Source of the DNA: Onchidella celtica
Lineage: Eukaryota; Mollusca; Gastropoda; Systellommatophora; Onchidiidae
Assembly (NCBI GenBank): GCA_963931925.1
Contig: OZ007571.1
Span: forward strand, 16,052,506 to 16,116,505
DNA: 64,000 nucleotides
Direction: 5' to 3'
A program made the translations under genes and the position numbers. The notes below the pieces were generated by a model. The model was not told where the DNA came from. It saw only the letters and a program-made list of their open reading frames with translations, and made no database searches. Shown here piece after piece: positions 1 to 61,704 of this stretch (position 1 is its first letter; the number at the start of each line of letters is the position of its first letter).

Positions 1-275
1 TCATCATCATTGCCTTTCTCACCCTGGATCAGGGTATAGGCCACCAACAAACACTTTCCATCCCTCTCTATCATGGACCAGCCTCTTTCACTTGAAAATT
101 AATGTCATTAGAAAAATGTCCATCCTCTCCGGGGCCTGTTTAAGATATCATTTTAATGTTTACAAGTGTATATGATACATGTTTTGGGTTAGAAACAAAA
201 GTCTCGGGATTTTTTACCTCATCCGGGGTTTTGCCAGATTCTGGGAATTTCTGAAAATCGTCATCGGCAACGCTG
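1..275. repeat. partial hAT-like repeat, right end at 275
   Basis: The stretch tacctcatccggggttttgc...gaaaatcgtcatcggcaacgctg at 218-275 matches the right end of the repeat ending at 1064 (tacctcatcttcggattttt...gaaaatcctcaccggcaacgctg). So a second copy of that family begins in or before the first 200 bases. No left end or coding part was recognised. Confidence 0.5.
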
Positions 276-633
276 GATGGAGAAGGAGAAAAACTACCAC
301 ATTTACTAGGCTTCAGTGATAATTAATGAAAGCGCGAATTTCGGATTCTTGACATCATTATAATGAACTGTTTGAGATGAGGCCTACATATCCCGTCAGA
401 CCCGGGTCTATTACTAGCTTTGCATAGGCCTGATAAGTTTACAAGAACACATAATATAGGCTACACATACACAGATTGTTCAACCTACGCCAACTTAATT
501 TGTTTGATAGTCTATCCACTCGTGCCTTTGGAACGGCGGTGTTTCAAGGTCAGAGATTACCGTAGCCTACATAAATAGAAATGATGCAAACTGATGAATG
601 AATAGATGAGTGGACGAGCTGGACATCAACATT

Positions 634-1064
634 CAGTGTTGCCGGTTCTTGGAAATTTTGGGATTTCCTTAGGATCTTGGCATTTTATTTATTTAAAGAT
701 CGTGTCATTTTTTCGGGCTTTTGTACATTTGCTATTATTTCTTTGTAAAAACACACTTACACACGCACTCACACACCACACATTCACACATACAAAATTG
801 CCCTTCCGCTCACAAATGTGAGTGAAGCCAAATGGGCAAAAGGTCAGTTCAAGATTGCCGATATGAGAAGATCTTTTGCGTGATCTGCGAGCTAATCACT
901 GACATGGCTTCGTTTGGATTAAATCCAAAGCTGAACAAAATTGTAAATTTTAAAATCTATTTCACGGGTCTGAAAAAATCTTAGAATTTTTTTTTACCTC
1001 ATCTTCGGATTTTTATTTAACACAGGATCCTTGGGATTTTTGAAAATCCTCACCGGCAACGCTG
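634..1064. mobile_element. non-autonomous DNA transposon (hAT-like TIR)
   Basis: Left end CAGTGTTGCCGGTTCTTGGA; the reverse complement of the right end is CAGCGTTGCCGGTGAGGATT, with 12 of the first 13 bases equal. CAG start fits hAT, but no clear 8-bp duplication is seen. Holds a CACA run (751-789) and no credible ORF. A related right end lies at 275. Confidence 0.55.
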
Positions 1065-1449
1065 GAGGTACGAACGAGCTGATCGTTGACATGGATATTA
1101 TATTTATCGAGCTCTATAGGCTAGTGGTTGCAAGTTGGAGATGTACATGAATACTGATGCTCATTTAACCTACAAAGTATTCTCTTCCCTTTCCTTTTAG
1201 ATTTCTCCATCATGTAACACATAGTGTGTGGCACAGTCTGAAACACAAACATCAAATTAGCTCATGACAGATTTGCCTGTTGCCGATTATAAACAGTTTC
1301 TGCCCAGCTGAAAACTGGTCGGAGACGATATAAAGGTGTCCGATATGAAATAAATAGTCGGTTTGGGATAAATTTTTTCAGATGTAACTGCCATTTGTGC
1401 TCTATCCACCTTTTTCACGCCAGGCAAGAATATTTTTGTTGGTCTAAAT

Positions 1450-2399
1450 CAGCGGTTTTCAACCTTTTTCAGGCAATCGCCCCCTCGGGCCCCAAATTTT
1501 CTTTGATCCCCACCCCCTCGTAAGTCTTGAAATCACCTGTGCATGGCTTTGCCAAGTTGTGTGAAGTGAACGATTCACCCCTTTTTTCCACAACCCCGGC
1601 TTGTCGGAGAAATACGACAAGATGTTGTTTGCCTTAACTAGACTGGTTTTGTTGGCGTTAAAATTCACTTCAATAAACTTGGCAAAAATGTTTAACATGC
1701 AGGCAGCTTTCGTATTCTCTCTCCAGGCTGGCATGCCAAGTCCTGTTGCCCCCCCCCCCCCAAAAAAACCACCAAAAAAACAACAACAAAACAAAAAACT
1801 TCTGCACTAATTCAAACAGCTCCAGAATGCGCGGAAGGTAGTTACTCACTGACAAAGAGTGAGCCTCTAAACACAGAAGAAATCGCTCAAATTTTTCGTC
1901 GCTCTAAATATGGGGGCGAGAAGGCTAGGCACCTCTATTTCTATGAGGTCTATGCAACTGTGCCATCCCATCATTGGTGGGCGCTCCATCTGTTGGAACT
2001 GAAATTATGTTGGTCGTCTGTATGGCCTTCTCTCTAAGGTAATCCGTCACCTGCTATCATTTAGATGTACTAGTAATTTACTGAATAGTCAAGGAAATTG
2101 AACAGCATGTACTCGACAGGACTTTTTTTTTTTCTAACAATGGGCATAAACAATATGGGTTCATCCTAAAAAGAAGCGAAATTATGGTTAAGATATTGTA
2201 GTCCCTAATGTTGCTCTAAAAAATTGTAATCCCTAGTTTAGGAAAATATTAATCCGCCCCTTCACGTGTTCGCCCCCTATCGCCCCCTTTCGTCGTCTTC
2301 GCCCTCCTGTCACCCCTTTTGTCGTTTTCACCCCCCCCCCCGACTCAAAATTGTCCCCGGGGGTGGGGAGGGTGATATCGTCCCCGTTGAGAACCACTG
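1450..2399. mobile_element. hAT-type non-autonomous element, 950 bp, 8-bp TSD
   Basis: Left end CAGCGGTTTTCAACC; right end reads, reverse-complemented, CAGTGGTTCTCAACG, the typical hAT CAGTGGTTCTCAACC end. Flanks GTCTAAAT (1442-1449) and GTCTAAAA (2400-2407) form an 8-bp duplication with one mismatch. Interior is C- and A-rich; the short ORFs are low-complexity and not transposase. Confidence 0.85.
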
Positions 2400-2407
2400 G
2401 TCTAAAA

Positions 2408-3105
2408 GAAGAAACAAGAAAAATAGCAAGTTTGACAAAAGTCGTTAAAGTCACACATATTCATGTCGTAGGCCCTATATATTGTTCCTTCTTTTCTCTC
2501 AAAAATCGTGCGGTACAACTTTCTGCAGACAATGTGGCCATGTTCAAAATAAATCTTGGTGAAATAAAAAACATTGAGGGTCTCGGGTCTCACTACAGTT
2601 AAGAAAATGAATATTGTTGATGCAGTTTGGCCATTGTGAATTACATTTTGAATACAGCTGAATAACTATCATAATTTTATACTGAGTGCTCTACAATACG
2701 TGAATCTGTAATTGTATCTGGTTTCTGCTGCTGTTTCAGCATAGTGTCGAGAACATTAGACAGGAGAGGAGGGAGAATGGTTCATAATGGTTTGTTGTTT
2801 TTTTTTCGGGCTGTTCGGGAGTGGAACACAGGCAAGATAATCCAACATTTCAATAGCGACCTCAGTTGAATTGAAAATCCGGGACACAATCTTATTAGTC
2901 AGAAAGGTATTTCTTGCGCATGCGCCTTCATCTTTGAAAAGACCGCACCAACGGAAGGTTGATAGGCTGAGTGTAGGTCTACTGTTTATCAACTTAGAGG
3001 AAGTCTCACTGCACTGTTTGCTGTGATTATAAACGAGCTGAACACATACTGATATTAAAAAATTGTGGAGGTCGCTAACAGAGACTGAAGCCGGCTAACG
3101 GCACA
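2408..3105. other. region upstream of the kinesin start
   Basis: About 700 bp between the hAT element and the ATG. It should contain the kinesin 5' UTR and perhaps the promoter. I see no convincing TATA box or initiator and did not identify a non-coding exon. No repeat recognised. Confidence 0.4.
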
Positions 3106-53109
<50,004 letters not shown>

Positions 53110-56100
53110 CCAGTCTACAATTGGCCAGTTATCAATCAATCATCATGCACCCATCCACTGCTGTCAGCAACATTCTGCTTTGACTTTCCTAGATGTTGAT
53201 ACTATATGTATTACTATATTTAATATATACATGTGTGCTCAGGTTTATACATTGGTCCACTCTTTACACGTTTAAAGTACACTAATCAAAAGCAAATATT
53301 TGAAGAAAAAAAACTGATTAGTGATTTCACTGTGGGATTTTTAGGGGCCAGTGCTGATTGCAATCCATTACTTCAGGTGATGGTGGAAAATAGAGTTACA
53401 CATTGGAAAACACGGAGGTCAGACGATAAAAGTAAAGATGTTCCAAACAGAGCATGATGGATGGAGATGGCAGAATGTTGCAGGAAATCTCTATTAGCTC
53501 ATGGTTGTTTTACAAGTTTATCTTACTAGAATTTTTAACAGCAAGAGTTAATCATATCTGGTCCAAGGACTAGAGTGGAAATTTGTTTGGACAAAGCTGA
53601 CATGGCTGTTTAGACACTGAAGGAGAATTGTCTCATGCTTTTGATCATTGATTAACCATGCAAAGAATTATTGTTGACATTCTGCACATCCATGGCCATT
53701 CTTATCCTTGTTCTGGTAACTTCACATTTTTGTCTGACAATCGGGTCTACAGAGATCTGCTTTGTTCCCTGTCTCTTGTCAGTTCATATTGTACATGTTA
53801 TTTTCACCCAAGAACTTATAAGAAATATTGGAAAATAACTAAGAATAGGTGTAGGCCTACTCAGTCATTGTTCATAACAATCTGGATAGCAACTTGATGT
53901 CAGCATTAGACTAGACTCATGAAAGTTATAAAAGTGGGTTCTATGATGGCCTTCAAGCCTATTGTACTTCAGCAATCTTACTGGCAAAGTGGATGATTTA
54001 AGTTTCCCAAAATGATGATACCTTTACTGCATTGATGTGCTTGCATTGTTAATGAAGGGGATCTGTACATGGATTGCCATGATACAAGAGACAGGGCAGA
54101 TGATAGTAATAACCATGATGCTTCATGTTGCAATAGGCAATTGTCTTATGATATGGTGTGAACTGTTTTATTTTTTTTTAAATTATAATAGCTGATGCTT
54201 GCAGTGGCCAATTGCTATCCTAATGTATCAATGGTAACATGACAAAATGATCACTTCTATCAGTGTTCTGACCAAAATCAATTCAATTCTGTAGAACTTC
54301 ACAATCCGGAGGTACTTACCTGATTTAGATAAGTTAGCCCCACCCGATGCTGAATCAAATATGTGGTTAAAGTATTCTTAATATGCAATTTAGATATGAT
54401 TTTGTGTATTATATATGCATGTACAAGGTATATTTTTTTAGCAGACATTAAAGTGAAGGTGATGCCACATGATAGATGCCATCCCAAATGCATTTTTTTT
54501 TTTTTTTTTTTAAATCTGTACAGAAGAAAACTGACCTTGCATCTAATAATAGGTTTTTGCCATGTTTTAATCCTGTCTATTCAATCAAACAAACAAAATG
54601 AAATCATTAATATATTTAATGTTGCACACAGCTTTGGATGTCCAGTATAACCATGAGGAGAGTTTCATTTTTGGGGCAGACAGTTCATTTTAATTGAACA
54701 CTTAATAAGTTAGATCTATAGTTGCCTGTGTATCTTCAGAGACATATATAGGAGAGAGAACAAATTTTACTTCAGTCTTTGACTTGCCTATTAGGGCCTA
54801 CTCGTTACCCTTGACATGAACAGATTACATTCTGATTGGAATAACCCACAGAAAGTTGTATGAGATTTTGCAAAGATTGCTTACCTGTGCTGACAAGTGA
54901 CTTTTTGAAGTCACATGAATATTGTTGTGTGGTTTTTTTACCATTTGGTGGCTTACTAGCTGTCTTGTTATCACTGACACTGGTGTAAGCGAAGTTAATA
55001 GTGTCACTATATAGTCAGTAGTATCACTACAAAAACAAAATATAAGGTCACAAGACAAGAAGGAATTAAATATTCTCTTGCCCCTTTTATGTACCCAATG
55101 CTGTGAAATCTGCAGATTCAAAATGACTAGTGTTACCCATGTGACTGATTCTGTGAATTGCATATAAGGGAGTACTACTCTGCTGCTACATGAAGCCATT
55201 CAATGAAGGAAATCGTGCCATGTCACTCAGCCAAATTTTTTGGAATGAAATAATTCACAATCACCCTGATCTACAACTCACATCTTAGGATAAACAGTAG
55301 TACTTGCAGTTTCTAGTTCTTGCCATTAGCCTACCTTTTGTCACATTTGACTCAGGTATACAATACATTTATTTGTCATTTCAGTCAAGAGGCGCAGGAG
55401 GGTGTTATTTTCTTATCAGTTGGCTATATATCATCAGTTGTAGAGGGAGGGAGAGAAGGTTGTGAAAGCATTGTTTATTTCAGTCTAATCATTCAAGGAT
55501 GCCTCGCTGTAGATTTTGACAGTGCTCTGCCAACTTTATACCATTACTACTGTCCAAATTTGAACTAATTATGGGGAAGAGCTCGATTAAATCTGTTAAA
55601 ATGTAGCAGAAAGTTGTTTTTGGTTTTTTTTTAATTAATATCTTGATTAAATCACTTTTATTCAGATGGGGAACTGGGTTGTGCACATGATGGCTACGTT
55701 GTGATTTGGCTCTGAGCTATTTCATTCTTGCTCTGATTAGTCAGTGTCCTCAGTGCCAACGAAAACTGATAAATTATGCTGAGGTAAATCTGTAATATTA
55801 CAGTCCATACAGTTTTTGTCTTTGAGTTCAGTAATAAATTGGAGCACAGTTACTTACATGACATACAGAGTTGGCTCTTGATGTTTTATCAGCTGTGATT
55901 TGTTTTTGTTGTCTTTTTTCCTCTTCCTGTCTTAATCAGATGGATGCTATTGTATCATGATACGTCCTAAAATCCTGACTATGTATAGTGACTTACTCAT
56001 CTTACTATTTTAGCACCCTAATTATAGTGTTATTAGTTGTTTTTTTAATATGACCAGCATTTTTTTTTACTTCTTTGTGTATTTTAAACAAAACAGGGAA

Positions 56101-56400
56101 AATGTAACAAAACGGACAATACTGTATAAAAAATTAGATTTCACAATCAATAGCTGCATGAGCAGAGATTTAAACAAAACAAAACAAAACAAAAGTAGCA
56201 ACCAAGCAATTTTAAAAGTCTTTCATGTCATTTTGTTTGATAAATCATCAAATTAATGAATTCAAGCTGCTTGAAAGTTGAAATGGAAGTCGGAGGAAAA
56301 GCCAAAATATTGCAGATGTTGATTGGCCCTGCTCTCAATATTATATTTTGAGATTCTTGACCCTGGATTACGTAGTTAGGGGCCAATGACAAAATACATA
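53110..56400. other. kinesin 3' UTR and start of intergenic region
   Basis: Mostly unique-looking AT-rich DNA with a T run at 54491-54511. A long 3' UTR is likely, with a candidate AATAAA at 55833. None of the short ORFs resembles a protein family. Confidence 0.4.
55833..55838 (+). terminator. candidate kinesin-13 poly(A) signal AATAAA
   Basis: Canonical AATAAA about 2.7 kb after the kinesin stop, with a T/G-rich tract (tgttttatcagctgtgattt onward) some 40-70 bases downstream. The implied 3' UTR is long, and earlier variant hexamers could be used instead. Confidence 0.3.
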
Positions 56401-56401
56401 C

Positions 56402-56420
56402 GGGGGGGGGGGGGGGGGGG
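56402..56420 (+). repeat. poly-G run of 19
   Basis: Uninterrupted G tract after cataca. The length may be unreliable in assembly. Confidence 0.9.
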
Positions 56421-56510
56421 TCTGGAGAGCTCTAAGGCTTTTAATAGTTTATGACGGTACTGATTTTAAGAAGATGAAAGGGACTGTTCTTGTTTTGTCA
56501 TGGATATTAA

Positions 56511-57000
56511 CCCTTCGGACAACGTACATTCCACCAGGAATGTCAGTGGCCTTTCACTTCAGTAAAAAGTAGGAACATCCAGAACGGAAACTACCGTGCA
56601 AATGCAATTAAATTGTATAACACGGCTGCAGCAAACCAGATCAATATATATTACATACACTAGAATACTAATTAATATACATACTTGGAAAAACTAAGGC
56701 CAGCAAATCGGAGAACTGAGGAAGATAGATTTTCATCCTTGTACATGTGTTATACGGTTAAGGTGTATCTTATTCTTATCCCTACACGATCAGAGATATA
56801 TACATGTAACACTTTAACAGGCCTTCCATAAAAAGTAGGACAATTCCGAACGCGAACTGCTCTTACGTGTAATTGTTGCGCAACACGACGGCAGTAAACC
56901 CGATCAAATATGCCTACACTGAATACAAAGGTACATTTAGTAGTATGTATAGAAAACCCTAAGGCCTAAAAACAGGAAGGACTATACTGGTGGCCCCCAA
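56511..57000. repeat. TTAA-CCCTTCGG end and a diverged tandem duplication
   Basis: TTAA (56507-56510) followed by cccttcggacaac looks like a piggyBac-type left end, with a hairpin cattcca..tggaatg-like pair inside. The region 56549-56730 is repeated in diverged form at 56820-56985 (ggcctt...aaaaagtagga...aacac.gc.gcag.aaacc.gatcaa.ata). No matching right end found. Confidence 0.5.
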
Positions 57001-57171
57001 GATTAAGAATCGCTTTTAAATTCTTATTCCTGTCTAAAACGATCGTAATCACAACTGTGAACATCATTGTTGTGTGGTATTAAACGTAAAAGCAACTGAG
57101 GATCCCAAAATTATGAAAGAAGTGCATGTTGTGGTAAGCCTGTGTCTTTTCATTGTGTTAAATCTGATCTG

Positions 57172-58097
57172 GGCGATTCCAAGCGTTACGGCGTGACCAA
57201 AAAGGGCACTTTTTTGCCTTTTATCTTTTCTAGAAGGATTATTAGTAACAATACAGACTTGAAATTTCACACTAATAAACTAGGATTTATTGTGTTCAGG
57301 ATGGCACCAAGAGAAATAAAATCAAAAGTTAATGAGGTAGTCAAACCCTTGACCGTTACGGCGTGACGAAAAAGCCCATTTTTTTTTGGTCATAAACTTT
57401 AGTTGTAAAATTCATGATCCCTAGATGGACTTGAGGTCCCATCTTTACATATATATGTGATGGGTAAAAGGACAATCTTAGTTACCATAATGGTAGCAAA
57501 GTTAATGGTTTTTAAGTTTATATGAGAGAAGGATAAAAGTGACCGTTACGGCGTGTCGCTGTTTCGATTATTGACAGCTCTTTTATTTTCAACCAATTTT
57601 GTCTAAATTTGGTTTGTGTATATATATCTCATATCCTGGCCATAAGTCAGTTCGAAGGGTATTTTGATTTTTTAAGTTTCTAAGTTTACACATTAAAGAA
57701 AGGGGAAAAAAACGTTACGGCGTGACATGTTAAGGCATGACAAACTAACCTCATTTGTTGTTGTCAATACTAAAATACCCAGTCCAACAAAACTGGTGTA
57801 CAATTGTTCCTTTATAAAGGGGCTATCATTTAGACAACAAGGCTACATCCTAATTATAAAACCAGGAACTTCAGCAAACATGCACCTACTTTCTGGACGA
57901 GAGTGAAATTCTGGCCAATTTTTACCTAACACTCAATTTCGAATAAAATAACGACCTTGACCTTCTAAAACTCGAAAAATTAATATGGACCTTCAACCTA
58001 GAGTCTTTTACTTTTTACCTGTAATTTAAAACCATGGACACGGTTATAAACCCATTTCGAACATTTTGACCTCAGGACCTACTTGCTTGGAATCGCC
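57172..58097. mobile_element. unclassified element with four spaced GTTACGGCGTG motifs
   Basis: Ends GGCGATTCCAAGC (57172) and GCTTGGAATCGCC (58085-58097), perfect 13-bp inverted repeats; 926 bp. Copies of cgttacggcgtg start at 57184, 57354, 57544 and 57713, the first overlapping the left TIR. All in the same direction, spaced 170, 190 and 169 bases. No coding; target duplication unclear. Confidence 0.65.
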
Positions 58098-58122
58098 AAT
58101 CTACTGGATGGAAGAAGTAGGT

Positions 58123-58282
58123 CAGTTTTTCTCAAGGTGGTATGCAATCATGCATGTCCCACCGGCGGGAGGGATTTTTTAAAAATCTTTGTTACACTGA
58201 CATTGTCTCGTGGTGGCGCGCGTTTTTTTTGGGGGGGGGGGGAATTGGTGTGAGGCGTGGGACAAGAGGTTGAGAACCACTG
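58123..58282. mobile_element. hAT-type MITE, 160 bp
   Basis: Left CAGTTTTTCTCAAGGTGG; reverse-complemented right CAGTGGTTCTCAACCTCT. Flanks aagtaggt and atctaggc match at 5 of 8 positions, a weak 8-bp duplication. Contains poly-G 58231-58241. Confidence 0.65.
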
Positions 58283-58944
58283 ATCTAGGCTTCAAAAAAA
58301 AAAAACATGACCTAGGTCACTGTTCCAGGTTTATTGTCAAGAAGCATGACTTCAGTGTATTTTTTTTTTTCATGTTATCGGAGTAAAACGTCCCAAGTGT
58401 GGGTTGTGTGAGTGTATACGCTCTGTCCAAGGCCACGCTCTGTCGGTGCTGTTGTTTTCAAATAACACCAGCGACATAATTTATACAGCACGACAGTGTT
58501 ACACATGTTGTATGAATACGCACCCATTACACCCTCGGGCACAGGTACAGACAGTAGGTCATTGTTTACATAATCGGAGCTACATGTCCGTATTGGAAAA
58601 CTTGACCACATAACTATTAACTGGTGGTTCAGTGATTAATCGAAATGTTACTTTGGGGCATACAATGGGAAAGTGTGGTGACTACAAGCCATTGTCTTCC
58701 CCGTTGTTTCTTTTAACTTCGTAAAGTTACTTTTAGGAATGGCCATGGAGTTGACTTCTAGAAAAATACAATAGTGTACAGACAGTTTGTTGATGATGAA
58801 CATGTAAGGCGCTTCTGCCTTGCGGTAAGGTGAAAATAAAGCTATTTTCACACATTGGAAACCGACAGGAAGTGAAAGGGAAAGAAACGAAAGTAAAAGA
58901 CGTCATTGTTGACTGTAGTGTTATCGACTGTGGGTACCTGGACC

Positions 58945-58990
58945 ATGGTTTCATATAATTTACTGATTTTGGCTGTTGGCATTTCGTGTT
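58945..58990 (+). CDS. GNPTG: GNPTG coding exon 1 (signal peptide)
   Basis: 46 nt, residues 1-16 (MVSYNLLILAVGISC), hydrophobic signal sequence. Kozak gaccATGG. Donor GTAAGT, ends phase 1. Confidence 0.85.
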
Positions 58991-61116
58991 GTAAGTGTTC
59001 ATGTTATCTCACTTGTTTTATAATAGGAGACCTGCACGTTATAAATGATGTGTCTGTCGGATAATTAGATCTAGGCGTTATTCCAATTACATGTAGAGTC
59101 TAGATTCTACATCATTGATTCATTCGCCGAGTGAAATGCCACGCAGCACAGGAGCCACACAACCCAGCTGAAAACATTGAATCACGGAACACTTACCAGC
59201 TAGATCTAGATCTAGATCTAAGTTTGGTTAAAGGGTTAGGCCTACTTTGCATGCAGTTTTCACATAAATGAACTTAATTACTAGGTACCTCGCCACATTT
59301 TTAATTTTTTTTTTTTTTGTTGGTTGCAAATCCAGCTGCAACTGATAGATTTTGTGGCTTTTTTTTTATTTTAAATACCAGGGGGTTGTTGGGGTCATAA
59401 TGTAATGATTGGTGAATGCCTAGTTGGCTGATGAAGATACACTGGCAGATGGGACAGGCTGAGGGGGACATCATCATGTGGATTACTGGCTCTGGCTCTC
59501 CTGGCCTTTCTCCTTAGCTCTGCTGCACTTGTTCTTGCAGCTTCACGGTCAAATAGAGATCCTGGCTGCATTTTGTTTAGTTTTGCCCATAAATGTATTG
59601 CTTCTTTCAAGAAATCATTGTAACAATTTATAGACATATTGACACATTTTGGTCTTTATTTTTACAGGCTATGCAGCAGATATGGTGGACATGAAGATTG
59701 TGGATGAGCCATCAAGTTTTGGGTAAACACCACAAATTTAGTGGGACTTCTCAATCCATATATAATTTGAACAACATAAGATGGAGTAAGAAATTGTAGA
59801 CAGAATGAAATGGTTTCTGAATTGCATTCAATAAAAAAAACTTGCTTACTAAGGCTTTTTTCCCATTATTGTGCCATATTTTTTTTTTAAGATAGTGGTA
59901 TGTACTGTAGGCTTTATCTGAATTTAGTCTAGAAATTGACAAGAAGAAGCATGTTAAAATTCTAGGATATGGTTGAAATCACAGGGCCTAACTTTGAAAA
60001 CTTCAACATCAGGGTGCCCAAAATTATAAAGTATTTAATTTTTAATCCATGGACCTGTTTACGAACTATGTCCTGTGATGGCCTTAAGTATGTCGTTTCG
60101 ATTTCTCCTTTAGTGTTTGGAGTGGCAAAATTCTCTGATGAATTGGTATTTTGAAGTATCAAACGTTCTTCCTAATCATATTCTATTTTTGCATTCATAT
60201 TTATTATAGGTAAAGGGAAAAGTAATTGTGACAAAGTGTCAGCATGTACAACTGTCCCTAAAGGGCTTTATTCTAAGAAATTTCCAAAGTAATATGTACA
60301 TGATTCCTTCCTTGATGTACACCCTGAAGACTGCAGGAAAAACTCTCACTTTATTATTTATTTAATAAACAGGGTTCACATGGGTCCTTAAAAGTCCTTA
60401 AAGACCTTAGTTTTCATAAAAGGAAAAATAAATACTCAAAAAGTCCTTAAATTCTGAAAATGATGCCAAAGTCCTTAAAATTTGTGTTCCAGTTGAAACA
60501 TTTGAGATTCAAATCTTCCAAATGCTCACTGGATAATTGGTACTTTGAAATAACTGAACTTTTCAGAGTGAATTTACTATGTTTGAACTCTGGATACAGA
60601 AACATTCCGTTTCTATGAGGGCTGCACACCACTTGTATAGTTTGTAATATTTCTTGGTCACAGGCACACAGGTCCTTAATCTGTGTACTGTGAATGCATA
60701 GGAAGCCCTTAAAAAGTCCTTCAAATTAGTTTTTATGGCTTCGTATGAACCCTGAATAAATTAATAAAGGGCCTGAACTGTGAAATGGCAAAGGAGTAAT
60801 TCTCAGAAAATGTTTAAATGTAATGCTGGATCATTATGTGTCAGAGTTATAAATGTGTTCTAACATAGAAATATGTAATGCATACCAGGTCATTAATAAT
60901 TATGTGAAAATGAATCAAATGTCAAAAGATTATTTGTATTTTCTATACTTATTATTAATACTTGTTGTCTGTTATTTCCAGTCTCAGCAATCCATATGGC
61001 CAGGGTAACCAACAAGAAGAAGATACTTTAAAGTTGCGTGTTCAGCCAGCCAATTTCTCTGGACCGCCACATTTCAAACGATTACTAGGCCGTTGTTTCA
61101 GCTCTGTCATTAATGA
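58945..61116 (+). CDS. GNPTG: GlcNAc-1-phosphotransferase gamma subunit, 5' part (3 exons; gene continues past the window)
   Basis: Three exons give 78 complete codons. GNPTG is the luminal Golgi subunit of the enzyme that adds GlcNAc-1-phosphate to mannoses of lysosomal enzymes, the first step of the mannose-6-phosphate tag; it helps the alpha/beta catalytic subunit recognise substrates. The read-out starts with a signal peptide (MVSYNLLILAVGISCCYA), then MKIVDEPSSFGLSNPYG, which aligns with MKVVEEPNAFGVNNPF of the human mature N-terminus, then GPPHFKRLLGRCFSSVINE, aligning with GPVHLFRLSGKCFSLVEST. The start lies in a strong context (gaccATGG). All junctions are GT-AG and in phase. The mannose-receptor-homology domain exons should lie beyond 64000, since nothing matching is found from 61117 to the end. 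Same strand as kinesin-13, 5.8 kb downstream of its stop. Confidence 0.92.
58991..59667. other. GNPTG intron 1
   Basis: 677 bp. A tandem tagatc stretch lies at about 59201-59219. A minus-strand 80-codon ORF (59395-59637) with a helical, basic sequence (AAELRRKARRARASN) has no family I can name; expression is not implied. Confidence 0.4.
59668..59722 (+). CDS. GNPTG: GNPTG coding exon 2
   Basis: 55 nt, residues 16-34 (YAADMVDMKIVDEPSSF plus split Gly). Acceptor tatttttacag, donor GTAAAC, ends phase 2. MK.V.EP..FG is the conserved start of mature GNPTG. Confidence 0.92.
60370..60754. mobile_element. non-autonomous hAT-like element, 385 bp, 6-bp TSD AATAAA
   Basis: Left CAGGGTTCACATGGG, reverse-complemented right CAGGGTTCATACGAAGCC; aagtccttaaa units repeat inside. 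AATAAA at 60364-60369 and 60755-60760. Shares terminal CAGGGTTCAYA and TSD length with the 4-kb element at 30966. In GNPTG intron 2. Confidence 0.85.
60982..61116 (+). CDS. GNPTG: GNPTG coding exon 3
   Basis: 135 nt, residues 34-79 (GLSNPYGQGNQQEEDTLKLR, then GPPHFKRLLGRCFSSVINE). Acceptor gttatttccag, donor GTAAGT, ends phase 2 within a Glu codon. The next exon should encode the YKYEFCPFHNVTQH-like block; it is not in this window. Confidence 0.93.
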
Positions 61117-61700
61117 GTAAGTACCAGATGTCAGCAAGCCTGCAGAGTCATGATTTCTGCAGCCCACCCATTTTAACATTTTTCCTCATTTCCCAATGCG
61201 GTGCACATTTATAATTGAGAAACCATTTTGGAGTGTGGTTAGGAAATCAAGTAAAGAAAAACTACTTAGTTTTTCAATGACATGTGGAGATATTATGTAC
61301 ATGTTATATAATTATAAGTATGGTAAATCCAGTAAAGAATTATTTTAAAGTTTCCTTGCATTGCATTTTGTTTTTCATTTCAGAAGGAGGGATATGAGAA
61401 ATAAAGCAAAAGGTTAAAGTAAAGTTTAATTCAGCCTCAATCCAATTACTGTAATCATAAAATTTAGTTTCAGCATGTTTGGATGTGGATTGTTTATTGT
61501 CAGCCCTAAGGAAATATTGCTTGACACAGATGAAAATGGAAAAGTGCAGAGGTCAATTTAAGCACCATTGTGCATATTATATAAATATATGTATTCTGTA
61601 ACATGAATTTTCTTGTCCATATTTGGTTTTGTTTGTGATTTTAAAAACTGTTCATTGAAAACCCCCATTTTTTGTTCTGATGGCTTAATTCAAATAAGCA
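61117..61700. other. GNPTG intron 3, first part
   Basis: No recognised feature between the exon 3 donor and TTAA-element copy B. Confidence 0.45.
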
Positions 61701-61704
61701 TTAA

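Noticed and set aside
59395..59637. 80-codon basic ORF in GNPTG intron 1 as a gene
   Set aside because: No start context, homologue or splice evidence that I can recognise; left as an unexplained ORF.
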